In this document: positions 1 through 6,628 of the stretch, one piece after another
Layout of the letters: each line of letters opens with the position of its first letter
Numbering within the stretch: position 1 is the stretch's first letter
Assembly (NCBI GenBank): GCA_037387425.1
Contig: JARRLC010000127.1
Coordinates: forward strand, 1-7,228
Reading direction: 5' to 3'
DNA length: 7,228 nucleotides
Source: JARRLC01 sp037387425
GTDB taxonomy: Bacteria > Pseudomonadota > Alphaproteobacteria > Rhizobiales > Rhodomicrobiaceae
Program-made: the position numbers and the translations under genes
Notes under the pieces: generated by a model
Databases searched by the model: none
The model's input: the letters and a program-made list of their open reading frames with translations, nothing else
Told to the model about the DNA's origin: nothing

Positions 1-9
1 CCTATTCCA

Positions 10-61
10 TCGCATTCCCACGAGCGCAAAGGTCTGCAACCTTTGCTGAAAATGCTCAAGC
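10..61. repeat. Intergenic hairpin repeat, unit 1
   Basis: First of two imperfect tandem copies of an element of about 52 bp, repeated with a period of about 63 bp. Both share the core CGCATTYCCACGAGCGC near the left end and TTTGCTGAAAATGC near the right. The unit is self-complementary: outer arms GCATT (12-16) and AATGC (51-55) enclose an inner stem GCAAAGG (26-32) with CCTTTGC (40-46) and a 7-nt loop. This architecture is typical of dispersed intergenic repeats of alphaproteobacteria. I infer a genome-wide family but cannot name it. Confidence 0.7.
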
Positions 62-72
62 TCTTTATTATG

Positions 73-127
73 TCGCATTTCCACGAGCGCGGGAAGTCTC
101 GCAACTTTTGCTGAAAATGCTTTAAGC
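73..127. repeat. Intergenic hairpin repeat, unit 2
   Basis: Second copy of the element at 10-61. The outer arms are kept and slightly longer (GCATTT at 75-80 with AAATGC at 115-120). The inner arms differ in sequence but can still pair if G-T pairs and one bulge are allowed (GGAAGT at 92-97 with ACTTTT at 104-109, plus GC at 89-90 with GC at 110-111). The right end runs directly into the larger hairpin that starts at 126. A possible third, degenerate trace of the left end is ATCGTATTCCACAAAG at 197-212. Confidence 0.65.
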
Positions 128-184
128 GCTGGATACATATAAACCGGGATGCCGTACCAGATTTACCGCATCCCGCTCCAGCGC
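126..184. repeat. Two-part perfect inverted repeat (large hairpin)
   Basis: An outer 8-bp perfect stem, GCGCTGGA (126-133) with TCCAGCGC (177-184), encloses an inner 8-bp perfect stem, CGGGATGC (145-152) with GCATCCCG (168-175). After one C-C mismatch, three further pairs (154-156 with 164-166) extend the inner stem to a 7-nt loop. The internal loop is very uneven: 11 nt (134-144, AT-rich) on the left and a single C (176) on the right. The structure is much stronger than chance. It may be the terminal part of the neighbouring repeat family, an mRNA 3'-end stabiliser, or a structured RNA. No coding potential is seen. Confidence 0.6.
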
Positions 185-233
185 ATGTCACGTTGTATCG
201 TATTCCACAAAGTTTGACGTTTGCCTCTTCATC

Positions 234-279
234 TGGCCTTTTCGGGCCACCTTCTCCCCATGAAAAAAGGGCAGGGGAG
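234..279. other. Weak inverted repeats in the gene-free left end
   Basis: Two small stems sit side by side: TGGCC (234-238) with GGCCA (245-249), loop of 6; and CTCCCC (254-259) with GGGGAG (274-279), whose 14-nt loop includes an A6 run (T6 on the minus strand). Neither is followed by a T-run in either direction, so neither is a standard intrinsic terminator. They could be part of the 3' untranslated region of the patatin-like gene or decayed repeat material. Confidence 0.3.
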
Positions 280-300
280 GGGATGTATTGAGCTGTCAAC

Positions 301-326
301 GGCGGGCATCCCCTATGACGCCCGCC
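301..326 (-). terminator. Hairpin after the patatin-like gene, possible terminator
   Basis: A perfect 7-bp GC-only stem, GGCGGGC (301-307) with GCCCGCC (320-326), has a 12-nt loop and begins about 12 bp past the TAA stop (339-341) of the minus-strand gene. No T-run follows it in the minus direction, so it fits a factor-assisted terminator or an mRNA 3'-end stabilising hairpin better than a strict intrinsic terminator. Its position supports the stop at 339 as the real gene end. Confidence 0.45.
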
Positions 327-338
327 AGGATGCTGCTG

Positions 339-3164
339 TTACCGCTCGAATATACGGCGCCGGCGGCTGATATGCGGTCGAGCCTTAAACCCACACGGAT
401 CGCGTCTGCCAAAATATTGACCGGCGGTATTGCTACGCAACAGCGAGAGAACACAATTCCGCGTTCTCTTGTTGTGTCGCGAGTAAACCTGCGCATCAAG
501 ATAGGCTTGCAGCGGCGGCGACAGCCACCAGCTTAGCGACACGCTTTTCCGGCCTTGCGCGGAATGTTCCTTGGTGGTCACCTGGATATTCCGTTGCATT
601 TGCAGGCTTCTTACTCTCATATCTGGCGTAGATGCAGAAACAATCTTGCCCCAGAAGAAGTTTTCTTTCCGCTGCGGGCAAATGTATATCTGCTTGCCCG
701 AAATAACGCCGTTGTTCATCGCGCTAATTTGCCTTGGCATTTCTATGATAGTCTCATAGGAACGAGCAATGCGCGTTGCATTGACGGTGAATATATTGCC
801 AAATGTGCCGAGCGATTTCAGATCAGCTTCGTCTTGGAGGGGAGGGCGTAAAACAGACTGACGGCGACCGTTTTCGCAGCGTTCGGGGAACCATTCGGGT
901 TCGTTTGATATCTGCACGACGAAAGGCAACAGCCGTTCATCGGTGACCTTCAACCCGCGCGCAATTTCGATTGCGGTAATGGCGCCGGAATTATCGAAAT
1001 AGGCGCCATCCACGGCGCTATCGACCACTTGCGCGTTCTTATCGCGGATATTGGCGTGCGGCGACACAAACGGCGAGCGCGAACTGAGGCTTACCGCCGT
1101 GCTCAATCTGATGTCGGCTGTTATAGGTTTACCGTCTTTACATTCCACGCCTGATAACGGACTGAAAATGCTCGGCAAAAAGCGGGCGATTTTGTCCGCC
1201 AAGCGTAGATTGGCAACATTTTTGTTTGAACAGACGAGTTCGTGCAAGTCGTAGGTGTCGGCGAAAAGAACCGAGCCGTCTTTCAGTGGCGCGTTGATTT
1301 TCGTAGGCGTGATCAGAATGCGGCGACCTGTTTCGATTGACGTTGAATTGAAGAACAGAAGCGGCATCCACTTATCAGGCGTCTCGCCAGCTATGAAGGT
1401 TTGCAGTGGCGCTGACAGCGGCGATTTTTGGCGCGACAGGCCGTACACGTCTGCAAAAGCGTCTTCCCAGGCGGTCTCGATAACGCCCGCGCGGTCCAAG
1501 ACCATGGGAAAGCGCGACAATGTGGGCACGTCACGTGCAAGATAGCCCATCATCACCGGCGAGAGAAAATCGTTCGACAGCGTGGCTTGCAACGCGTCTT
1601 TGTAAGTCACGGCGTCATGCAGGAATTTTTCGTTATCTTTGCCAGCATTTGCAACATTGAGGAACCAGAGCCGCTGCCGGTAAAGCGCTTTTTTGAGCTT
1701 CTCAAGCGGAACCCAGCTTTGGCGTTGCAGCGCGCCGATATAAAAAGCAGCGCCGACCGAACTTCCCGATACGCTGGAGATCGCGAAGAGCTGTTTGTGG
1801 AATGGCCGGGCGGTCGAATCATCGCGGACCTGATCCAGGCTTTGGTCTTCCAGACTGCCGAGCACGCTCGCGGTCAGGAAAGCTGCGCGGCTGCCGCCGC
1901 CTTCGCCTGCCACGATGATAGGACGAGGGCAGTCTTTCAGTCTGGGGTCTTCAGCGGGAATTTGTTCGCATCCCCTATCGTTCCAGCCGCTAGCGGCTTT
2001 CCATTTACTAACGGCATCCTGGAAGCTCGGCGGATTAAGTTTTGCCTGCTGTTTGGCGTCGAGAGGGATAACCCGCATGTCATGGCCGTCGCTGATGAAC
2101 AGCGTAAGGCCGATGGCCACAACAATGATCGTTGCAATAAACGGGAATTGGTAACGATTGGACAAAAGCGCAAGAAAGGCGATGAACGGCAGCCAAGCCC
2201 CGAACAGCACATGCAAAAACACTGCGCGCTTCATCGACAAGGTGTCGGAAATCAGGTTCATGGTACTGCTGAACCAATCGGAAGACGGAACGCCAGTCGC
2301 CGCGAACAAGCCCTGCACATGTTCGGAATAGGAAATGAAATGCAAGGCAATCAGCGCCAAGATGATCCACCACACCCAGCTCATATAGCGCCACATGAAC
2401 ACCTTGACGCGCTGCGCAGCAATCCAGGTTTCCATTGAGAGAAAGTCGGGCTTTAGTTGCGTGAGATGCAAATCCATCGCATCAAGGTCGGCATGTACTT
2501 TATTGGCCAGTTTTTCGAAACGGATAAGCGTTTTCTTGAACGCCGCTGGATTTTTCGTTTCCAGCCCCTGCATTTGCTTGCCGTAGCCCAGGATGAAGAA
2601 GTTGCGGATGATCACCAGCACCAAAACCACCAGGGTGACGAAGAACAGCGTAATAAGGTGCTGTTCGATATAGTCCCGAAGCGGTCCTTCCGCCGGATTG
2701 CCCAAATGCAGAGGCGATGGCGTGGGCAGATTACTGGCAGCCGTTAAAATGCCGATCAACACCGCGAGGAAGGCGAAGACCACATACATGCTAGGCAGTC
2801 GGAAAATGATGAAACGGAAGCGGTCTTCGCTATCCACGCCGATTTCATCGAAATTCTGAAGCAAGAGCAGCCGTGCGGTGAATACAAGCGGCAGCGCCCA
2901 CAGAAAAATGCCGACGATATAAAAGCCAGCCCAATAAATAAATTCTTGAGCAAGATAAGGTTTGGCGTCAAACAGCAGATCTTGCACCTGCGGCATGGCA
3001 TAAAACGCATAAAACGCCAGCGCCAAGCTTATGATGCTCGCAAATGAAATGCCCAAAGCGCGTATTAGCAGCCGTGCAAAAGAAATGCGCTCGGCGCGGA
3101 TAACCTTTTTCCCTGTAGCGGGTGCGGCTTTGGTTGCTGTAACAGTCGCAGCGGTGTCTGACAT
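339..3164 (-). CDS. Membrane-anchored patatin-like phospholipase family protein
   Basis: This large protein (941 aa from the chosen ATG) is predicted to hydrolyse lipid acyl esters with a patatin-type Ser-Asp dyad. Residue numbers are from that ATG. About seven hydrophobic segments fill the N-terminal 360 residues (near 30-56, 75-97, 125-144, 172-192, 257-278, 314-334 and 339-357). The hydrolase domain starts near 415 with a glycine-rich oxyanion-type loop (GEGGGSR, 420-426). It continues with the nucleophile elbow GSSVG (467-471, Ser469) and the second catalytic motif DGA (Asp719) in VDGAYFDNSGA. Both catalytic residues are intact, so activity is likely; the substrate is unknown. The start at 3164 is preferred over the in-frame TTG at 3182 because GAGAGGG lies 9 nt before the ATG. 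The last 45 or so residues are unusually Arg-rich. It is divergent from the ATP-grasp gene, and a functional link to it is unproven. Confidence 0.85.
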   Translation of the reverse strand: MSDTAATVTATKAAPATGKKVIRAERISFARLLIRALGISFASIISLALAFYAFYAMPQVQDLLFDAKPYLAQEFIYWAGFYIVGIFLWALPLVFTARLLLLQNFDEIGVDSEDRFRFIIFRLPSMYVVFAFLAVLIGILTAASNLPTPSPLHLGNPAEGPLRDYIEQHLITLFFVTLVVLVLVIIRNFFILGYGKQMQGLETKNPAAFKKTLIRFEKLANKVHADLDAMDLHLTQLKPDFLSMETWIAAQRVKVFMWRYMSWVWWIILALIALHFISYSEHVQGLFAATGVPSSDWFSSTMNLISDTLSMKRAVFLHVLFGAWLPFIAFLALLSNRYQFPFIATIIVVAIGLTLFISDGHDMRVIPLDAKQQAKLNPPSFQDAVSKWKAASGWNDRGCEQIPAEDPRLKDCPRPIIVAGEGGGSRAAFLTASVLGSLEDQSLDQVRDDSTARPFHKQLFAISSVSGSSVGAAFYIGALQRQSWVPLEKLKKALYRQRLWFLNVANAGKDNEKFLHDAVTYKDALQATLSNDFLSPVMMGYLARDVPTLSRFPMVLDRAGVIETAWEDAFADVYGLSRQKSPLSAPLQTFIAGETPDKWMPLLFFNSTSIETGRRILITPTKINAPLKDGSVLFADTYDLHELVCSNKNVANLRLADKIARFLPSIFSPLSGVECKDGKPITADIRLSTAVSLSSRSPFVSPHANIRDKNAQVVDSAVDGAYFDNSGAITAIEIARGLKVTDERLLPFVVQISNEPEWFPERCENGRRQSVLRPPLQDEADLKSLGTFGNIFTVNATRIARSYETIIEMPRQISAMNNGVISGKQIYICPQRKENFFWGKIVSASTPDMRVRSLQMQRNIQVTTKEHSAQGRKSVSLSWWLSPPLQAYLDAQVYSRHNKRTRNCVLSLLRSNTAGQYFGRRDPCGFKARPHISRRRRIFER

Positions 3165-3306
3165 TCCCCCTGTCCCTCTCAATAACTTAAAGAATGTAGG
3201 ACTATATCCAGCTTATTTAGAAAGCATGGCGTGATTATCGCGCTGTCTGGATTTGATACAACGGAATTCTCAAGGGCTGTGATCAAATGGCCTCGGTAAT
3301 TGGAGC
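3165..3306. promoter_or_regulatory. Divergent intergenic region, presumed promoters for both flanking genes
   Basis: These 142 bp separate two genes transcribed away from each other and are AT-richer than the flanking coding DNA, so promoters in both directions are expected. On the minus strand TATAGT (3201-3206) resembles a -10 box, but I see no good -35 at 16-18 bp spacing. On the plus strand TTGATA near 3253 resembles a -35 box, without a convincing -10. No clear operator palindrome stands out. The assignment rests on gene layout more than on motifs. Confidence 0.35.
3174..3180 (-). promoter_or_regulatory. Shine-Dalgarno deciding the patatin-like gene start
   Basis: GAGAGGG on the minus strand lies 9 nt upstream of the ATG at 3164. 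It sits directly after the alternative TTG (3180-3182), so it cannot serve that start, which favours the ATG. Confidence 0.6.
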
Positions 3307-4497
3307 ATGAAACGAATGCCCGGCCTACGCCATGACGCGTCTGTCTTGATAACGGGAGCAAGAGCGCCGGTAGCTTTGCATCTGGCTCGCCTGTTTCACG
3401 GTGCTGGCTGGCGCGTTATTCTGGCCGACACGCCGGCATATCCGTTGTCGGCGGCGAGCAAAGCTTGCGCTTCTTATATCCGCCTGCCGCCGCCACGCTT
3501 CGCTTTCGAACGCTATGGCGACGCTGTAGAAGCGCTCATCGCGCGGGAAAATCCGTCCCTCTTCCTTCCGACCTGCGAGGAGGTCTTTTACCTTGCGGCT
3601 GTTTGGAAACAGCGCGGCTTGAGCGCAAGGCTTTTCGCGCCCGATATAAGTTTGCTGCAAGATGCGCACAACAAATATGACTTCATCAAGCTTTGCCGGG
3701 GCTTTGGCCTTGCTGCGCCTGAAACAACGCTTTTGACTAACCGCAGCGATCTTCTGGCCGTTAAGGCTCAGGCGCGGCATTTGGTTTTCAAGCCGGTGTG
3801 GTCACGTTTTGCAAACCACGTTTACATCCAGCCCACGCCTCAGCAGCTCGAAAACATAGCGCCCACACCGCAAATGCCCTGGATCGCGCAAGAGTTTCTG
3901 CCCGGTGAAGAAATCAGCGTCTATGCGGTGGCAAACGGCGGCAAGCTTGTGGCGCATTCGCTTTACCGGTCGCTCTACCGGGCAGGCAAAGGCGCGGGGA
4001 TATATTTTGAGCCGATTGAGGATGTGCGTGCGCGGGATTTCGTCGAGCGGTTTGTTGCACGAACCAACTGGACCGGGCAAATTTCGTTTGATCTGATGCG
4101 TCTACCGGACGGCTCGGTGCTGCCGCTTGAATGTAATCCGCGCGCGACAAGCGGACTGCACTTCTTCCGCGATCCGCTGGGATTTGTGGCGGCTATCACA
4201 TCCGGCGCGCGTGAAATTGAGCGCGATGTCACGCGCGCGCAGACGGTGCGCCTCGCCATGTGGGTTTACGGCCTTCCTGCTGCGCTGCGGATGGGGGAGG
4301 GGGCGATTAGGCGTTTCCGTCAGCATTTGAAAGCGGCGGACGAATTGCTGGACTGGCCCGGCGACGCCGCGCCCAAATATGCGCAATGGCGCGCGCTCGG
4401 CGAAATCGCCGCGCTGGCCGTTCGCCACCGAATCACCTTGCAGCAAGCCTCCACCCGCGACATAGAATGGGATGGCCCAAATCAAAGCTCAATATAG
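3307..4497 (+). CDS. ATP-grasp ligase (carbamoyl-phosphate-synthase-like)
   Basis: This 396-aa protein has the form of an ATP-grasp carboxylate-amine ligase. Such enzymes activate a carboxylate as an acyl phosphate and join it to an amine or other nucleophile. A Rossmann-like pre-ATP-grasp domain opens with VLITGARAPVALHLARLF (13-30). The ATP-grasp core runs from about 122 to 300, with the nucleotide-binding lysine in VFKPVW (Lys162), the hinge region IAQEFLPGEE (193-202) and the metal-binding segment LPLECNPRA (Glu275, Asn277), preceded by Asp262. The key residues are present, so it should be active. About 95 C-terminal residues are undefined. The start is not certain: GGAG at 3302-3305 is too close to the ATG at 3307 but well placed for the in-frame ATG at 3316 (Met4). 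The 3' end overlaps the convergent Rieske gene by 16 bp. The substrate is unknown; membership in the neighbouring pathway is inferred from proximity. Confidence 0.8.
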   Translation: MKRMPGLRHDASVLITGARAPVALHLARLFHGAGWRVILADTPAYPLSAASKACASYIRLPPPRFAFERYGDAVEALIARENPSLFLPTCEEVFYLAAVWKQRGLSARLFAPDISLLQDAHNKYDFIKLCRGFGLAAPETTLLTNRSDLLAVKAQARHLVFKPVWSRFANHVYIQPTPQQLENIAPTPQMPWIAQEFLPGEEISVYAVANGGKLVAHSLYRSLYRAGKGAGIYFEPIEDVRARDFVERFVARTNWTGQISFDLMRLPDGSVLPLECNPRATSGLHFFRDPLGFVAAITSGAREIERDVTRAQTVRLAMWVYGLPAALRMGEGAIRRFRQHLKAADELLDWPGDAAPKYAQWRALGEIAALAVRHRITLQQASTRDIEWDGPNQSSI

Positions 4498-5471
4498 CCC
4501 GTGCGCGGTGTTTCCGCCGCTGATGGCAGAGCGCCAGCCATGATCGCCTTGATATCCCGGCGCAAGAAATCAAGTGGCCCGATGACCGGCGGAGCATCCG
4601 GAAAATGCTGCGCATTATCGCTTGCCGATTTCAGCACACGGCGATCCTGCCCAACCGCGATCCAGAACATAGGACGGATCGCCAAGGATTTCAGATAATC
4701 GAGAACGCCGTTGCGCGGCCCGATCAGGCAGCCGATACCTTCAACAAACTTGCCCACCTGGCGGAGGTGAAAGGTCGTAGCAAGCGCCAGTCCGTTTTTG
4801 CCCCAGAATTCAAGCTCAGCGATGCCGGGATAGCGGAAACGGCCAACCGTCTTGACGCGCTCGCCCTCCAGCAGGCGGCTCACCAAGCCGTGCTGGCGTT
4901 CCTCGCCAGTATAGAGCGCTTCCACCCAACCGGGGCCGCCGGTCACTTCAACGCGGACAAGCTGGCGCTTGGAACTCAGGCCCCGCAACAGCCCCTTGTG
5001 AACGAAATGGGTATGCGGCGCATCAAGAATGTTTTCCGCAGCGTCGATGAGCGTTGACTGAGAGCTGCTGCGAACCAGCCGCAAAATGATTTTCTGCCCT
5101 TCCATGCAATGCAGATAGGGCGGGTCTTTCGGCTCTCCCTTCGATAAGAACAGAACGCCGTCCTTCTCAAAGGTTTTCAGACACGGAATATGGTAATTGG
5201 GAACCTCGTCTTTCAGCCCCGGAATGTCCGTGCAGTCGCCAGAAGCGTTGAAACGCCAACCGTGATAAGGGCATTCGATCTCACCGTCGATAACTTGCCC
5301 CGCTGACAATTCGACATGGCGGTGGGGGCAGCGGTCGTGAAGCGCCGCGATTTCCGCAGCCCTTGAGCGAAACAGCACGACCGGCTGTCCGGAAAACATG
5401 ATGCGCTTGGGCGTGCGTTTAATTTCTGAGGTTAGGGCGACAGCGTGCCAGCAATCGGTCAAGTCGTTCAT
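4482..5471 (-). CDS. Rieske [2Fe-2S] non-heme iron oxygenase
   Basis: This 329-aa protein resembles Rieske oxygenase terminal components of the single-subunit (monooxygenase/demethylase) size. These insert oxygen into, or demethylate, an organic substrate using electrons from a separate reductase. The Rieske cluster motif is complete: C48-P-H50, 16 residues, then C67-P-Y-H70. The mononuclear iron site follows at 146-158 in ENILDAPHTHFVH, with His153 and His158 as ligands and Asp150 as the likely bridging residue to the Rieske cluster. Asp276 in VGQDRRVLKSAS is the likely third iron ligand by analogy with dicamba-type monooxygenases. It is the last gene of a minus-strand operon; its ATG overlaps the upstream stop as ATGA, with only a weak AAAGG 10 nt upstream, so translational coupling is likely. 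No ferredoxin or reductase gene lies in the window. The substrate cannot be told from sequence. Confidence 0.9.
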   Translation of the reverse strand: MNDLTDCWHAVALTSEIKRTPKRIMFSGQPVVLFRSRAAEIAALHDRCPHRHVELSAGQVIDGEIECPYHGWRFNASGDCTDIPGLKDEVPNYHIPCLKTFEKDGVLFLSKGEPKDPPYLHCMEGQKIILRLVRSSSQSTLIDAAENILDAPHTHFVHKGLLRGLSSKRQLVRVEVTGGPGWVEALYTGEERQHGLVSRLLEGERVKTVGRFRYPGIAELEFWGKNGLALATTFHLRQVGKFVEGIGCLIGPRNGVLDYLKSLAIRPMFWIAVGQDRRVLKSASDNAQHFPDAPPVIGPLDFLRRDIKAIMAGALPSAAETPRTGYIEL

Positions 5472-6616
5472 AATTCAAATGCCTTTAGAAGCGGTATGCC
5501 TATGCGAGCCAACAGACTTTCCATTATTCGGATTGCTATGCGCTGTTTTCGCGGAAGATGACTTGAGTAAACCGCGTTATATTCGATCACTGGTTGAGCG
5601 CCTCGCAAGCGTTTGAAATGCCCCGCACCTGCGCTCATGTTAAAGAAAAGCCCGCGTTTAATGGCGATCATTTGGCCGGTCGCCATGACCAGCCGGTAAA
5701 GCCCGTCGCGCAAAGGCAGAGTGGTGTCATATCCCACGATTGGCTGGGTCAATGTCAGGCCGTTCTCGAAGAAACCGGAAACCGCCGCGAGTTGGCCGTC
5801 GGCATCGCGAAAGCCGATAAGCTCGAACAGCCCACGCTGGTGCATCTCGCGAATATAGCGTGAGGTATATTGCGGATTGAGCGGCGTATATTTGTCCAGA
5901 TAGAGCATTTTATAAAGCTCAGCGGAACGCTCATAGTCTTGATGCGTGAAGCTGTCGCCGCTCGCGAAACGGTAAGGCGTTTTCCGCAGCAATGTGCGGT
6001 CATAGCGCATGTTTTGGGTTTGGCGCGCCAGGAGTGCTTTCCCGGAAAAAAGATAGACCTGACGGGCTGCCAGCATGCGAAATCCCGCTGCCTTCAGTGA
6101 AGCGATCGATTGGCTATCTGCCCTTTCGTTCAGCGAGCGGATGACGATGGCTCGATCAGGATACCGCGCGCGCAATTTTTCCATGATCGCCACAGCCAGA
6201 GACGGGCTGATATCGGGCACCGGATTTGTGGACAACAGCCAGTTGTTGACCTGAACTTGATGATCAAGCCCGCTCGCAAAAACCAGCGGAGCGCAGGCGC
6301 TGAGCAGCGCGCGAATTGCCTGGCGGTGCAGTGGGTTGCTACTAAAATTGCGTGTTTCGTCAATCGCATAGTCGATATATGCGCTACTCGGACAGCAGAT
6401 ATAGCAATTCGGCGCGTCGGCCCGGCTGTTGACGGTAAGCGGAAAATGCCGACCATCGATCTCTATTGCGCCAACCTCAGTCGTTAGATTGGCGATCAGC
6501 TCTGCCACAGGATATGCGTTGAACAGCTTAGCGAACCGGCGCACCGTCTCTGGTTTGTTCAGTACGCCACCGATGCCGCCTGTCGGCTCTAAAGTGCGAG
6601 GAAGCGGCTGCGTCAT
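5468..6616 (-). CDS. Putative GNAT/FemAB-like acyltransferase
   Basis: This 382-aa soluble protein has no signal peptide or membrane segment. I assign it tentatively to the broad GNAT/FemAB-like acyltransferase group. In the C-terminal half a strand-rich stretch (ELIGFRDADGQLAAVSGF) is followed by a helix (DGLYRLVMATGQMIAIKRG) and then NMSAGAGHFKRLRGAQP around residue 326. This resembles the acyl-donor-binding end of tandem-GNAT proteins. The N-terminal third is not recognised and has a cysteine cluster, NCYICCPSS. If correct, it would move an acyl or aminoacyl group to an amine or hydroxyl, possibly from an intermediate activated by the upstream enzyme. The ATG at 6616 is preferred over the GTG at 6634 because GAGGGG lies 6 nt before it. 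It starts 10 bp after the upstream gene and overlaps the Rieske gene by 4 bp. The gene itself is certain; the function is moderate to low confidence. Confidence 0.6.
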   Translation of the reverse strand: MTQPLPRTLEPTGGIGGVLNKPETVRRFAKLFNAYPVAELIANLTTEVGAIEIDGRHFPLTVNSRADAPNCYICCPSSAYIDYAIDETRNFSSNPLHRQAIRALLSACAPLVFASGLDHQVQVNNWLLSTNPVPDISPSLAVAIMEKLRARYPDRAIVIRSLNERADSQSIASLKAAGFRMLAARQVYLFSGKALLARQTQNMRYDRTLLRKTPYRFASGDSFTHQDYERSAELYKMLYLDKYTPLNPQYTSRYIREMHQRGLFELIGFRDADGQLAAVSGFFENGLTLTQPIVGYDTTLPLRDGLYRLVMATGQMIAIKRGLFFNMSAGAGHFKRLRGAQPVIEYNAVYSSHLPRKQRIAIRIMESLLARIGIPLLKAFEL

Positions 6617-6622
6617 GGTCCG

Positions 6623-6628
6623 CCCCTC
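6623..6628 (-). promoter_or_regulatory. Shine-Dalgarno overlapping the upstream stop codon
   Basis: GAGGGG lies 6 nt before the ATG at 6616 and shares two bases with the TGA stop (6627-6629) of the preceding gene, reading TGAGGGG. This fixes the acyltransferase start at 6616, not at the GTG at 6634, and implies re-initiation by ribosomes finishing the upstream gene. Confidence 0.65.

Noticed and set aside
10..127. CRISPR array
   Set aside because: There are only two diverged, self-complementary copies with a short gap and no uniform spacers or cas genes. This fits an intergenic repeat family.
294..299. TTGACA on the minus strand just past the 301-326 hairpin, resembling a -35 box
   Set aside because: No -10-like sequence lies at 16-18 bp spacing and no gene follows before the window edge.
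288..851. Plus-strand open frames over the left end of the patatin-like gene
   Set aside because: They are antisense to the patatin-like coding region or its 3' flank, with no family resemblance and no convincing ribosome site.
1428..2438. Long plus-strand open frame of 336 codons antisense to the patatin-like gene
   Set aside because: It lies wholly inside a well-supported coding gene and is His/Arg/Gln-rich with no recognisable domain. It is most likely a codon-bias shadow.
3316..3780. Minus-strand open frame of 151 codons opposite the ATP-grasp gene
   Set aside because: It is antisense to a gene with intact ATP-grasp motifs, and its product is basic and featureless.
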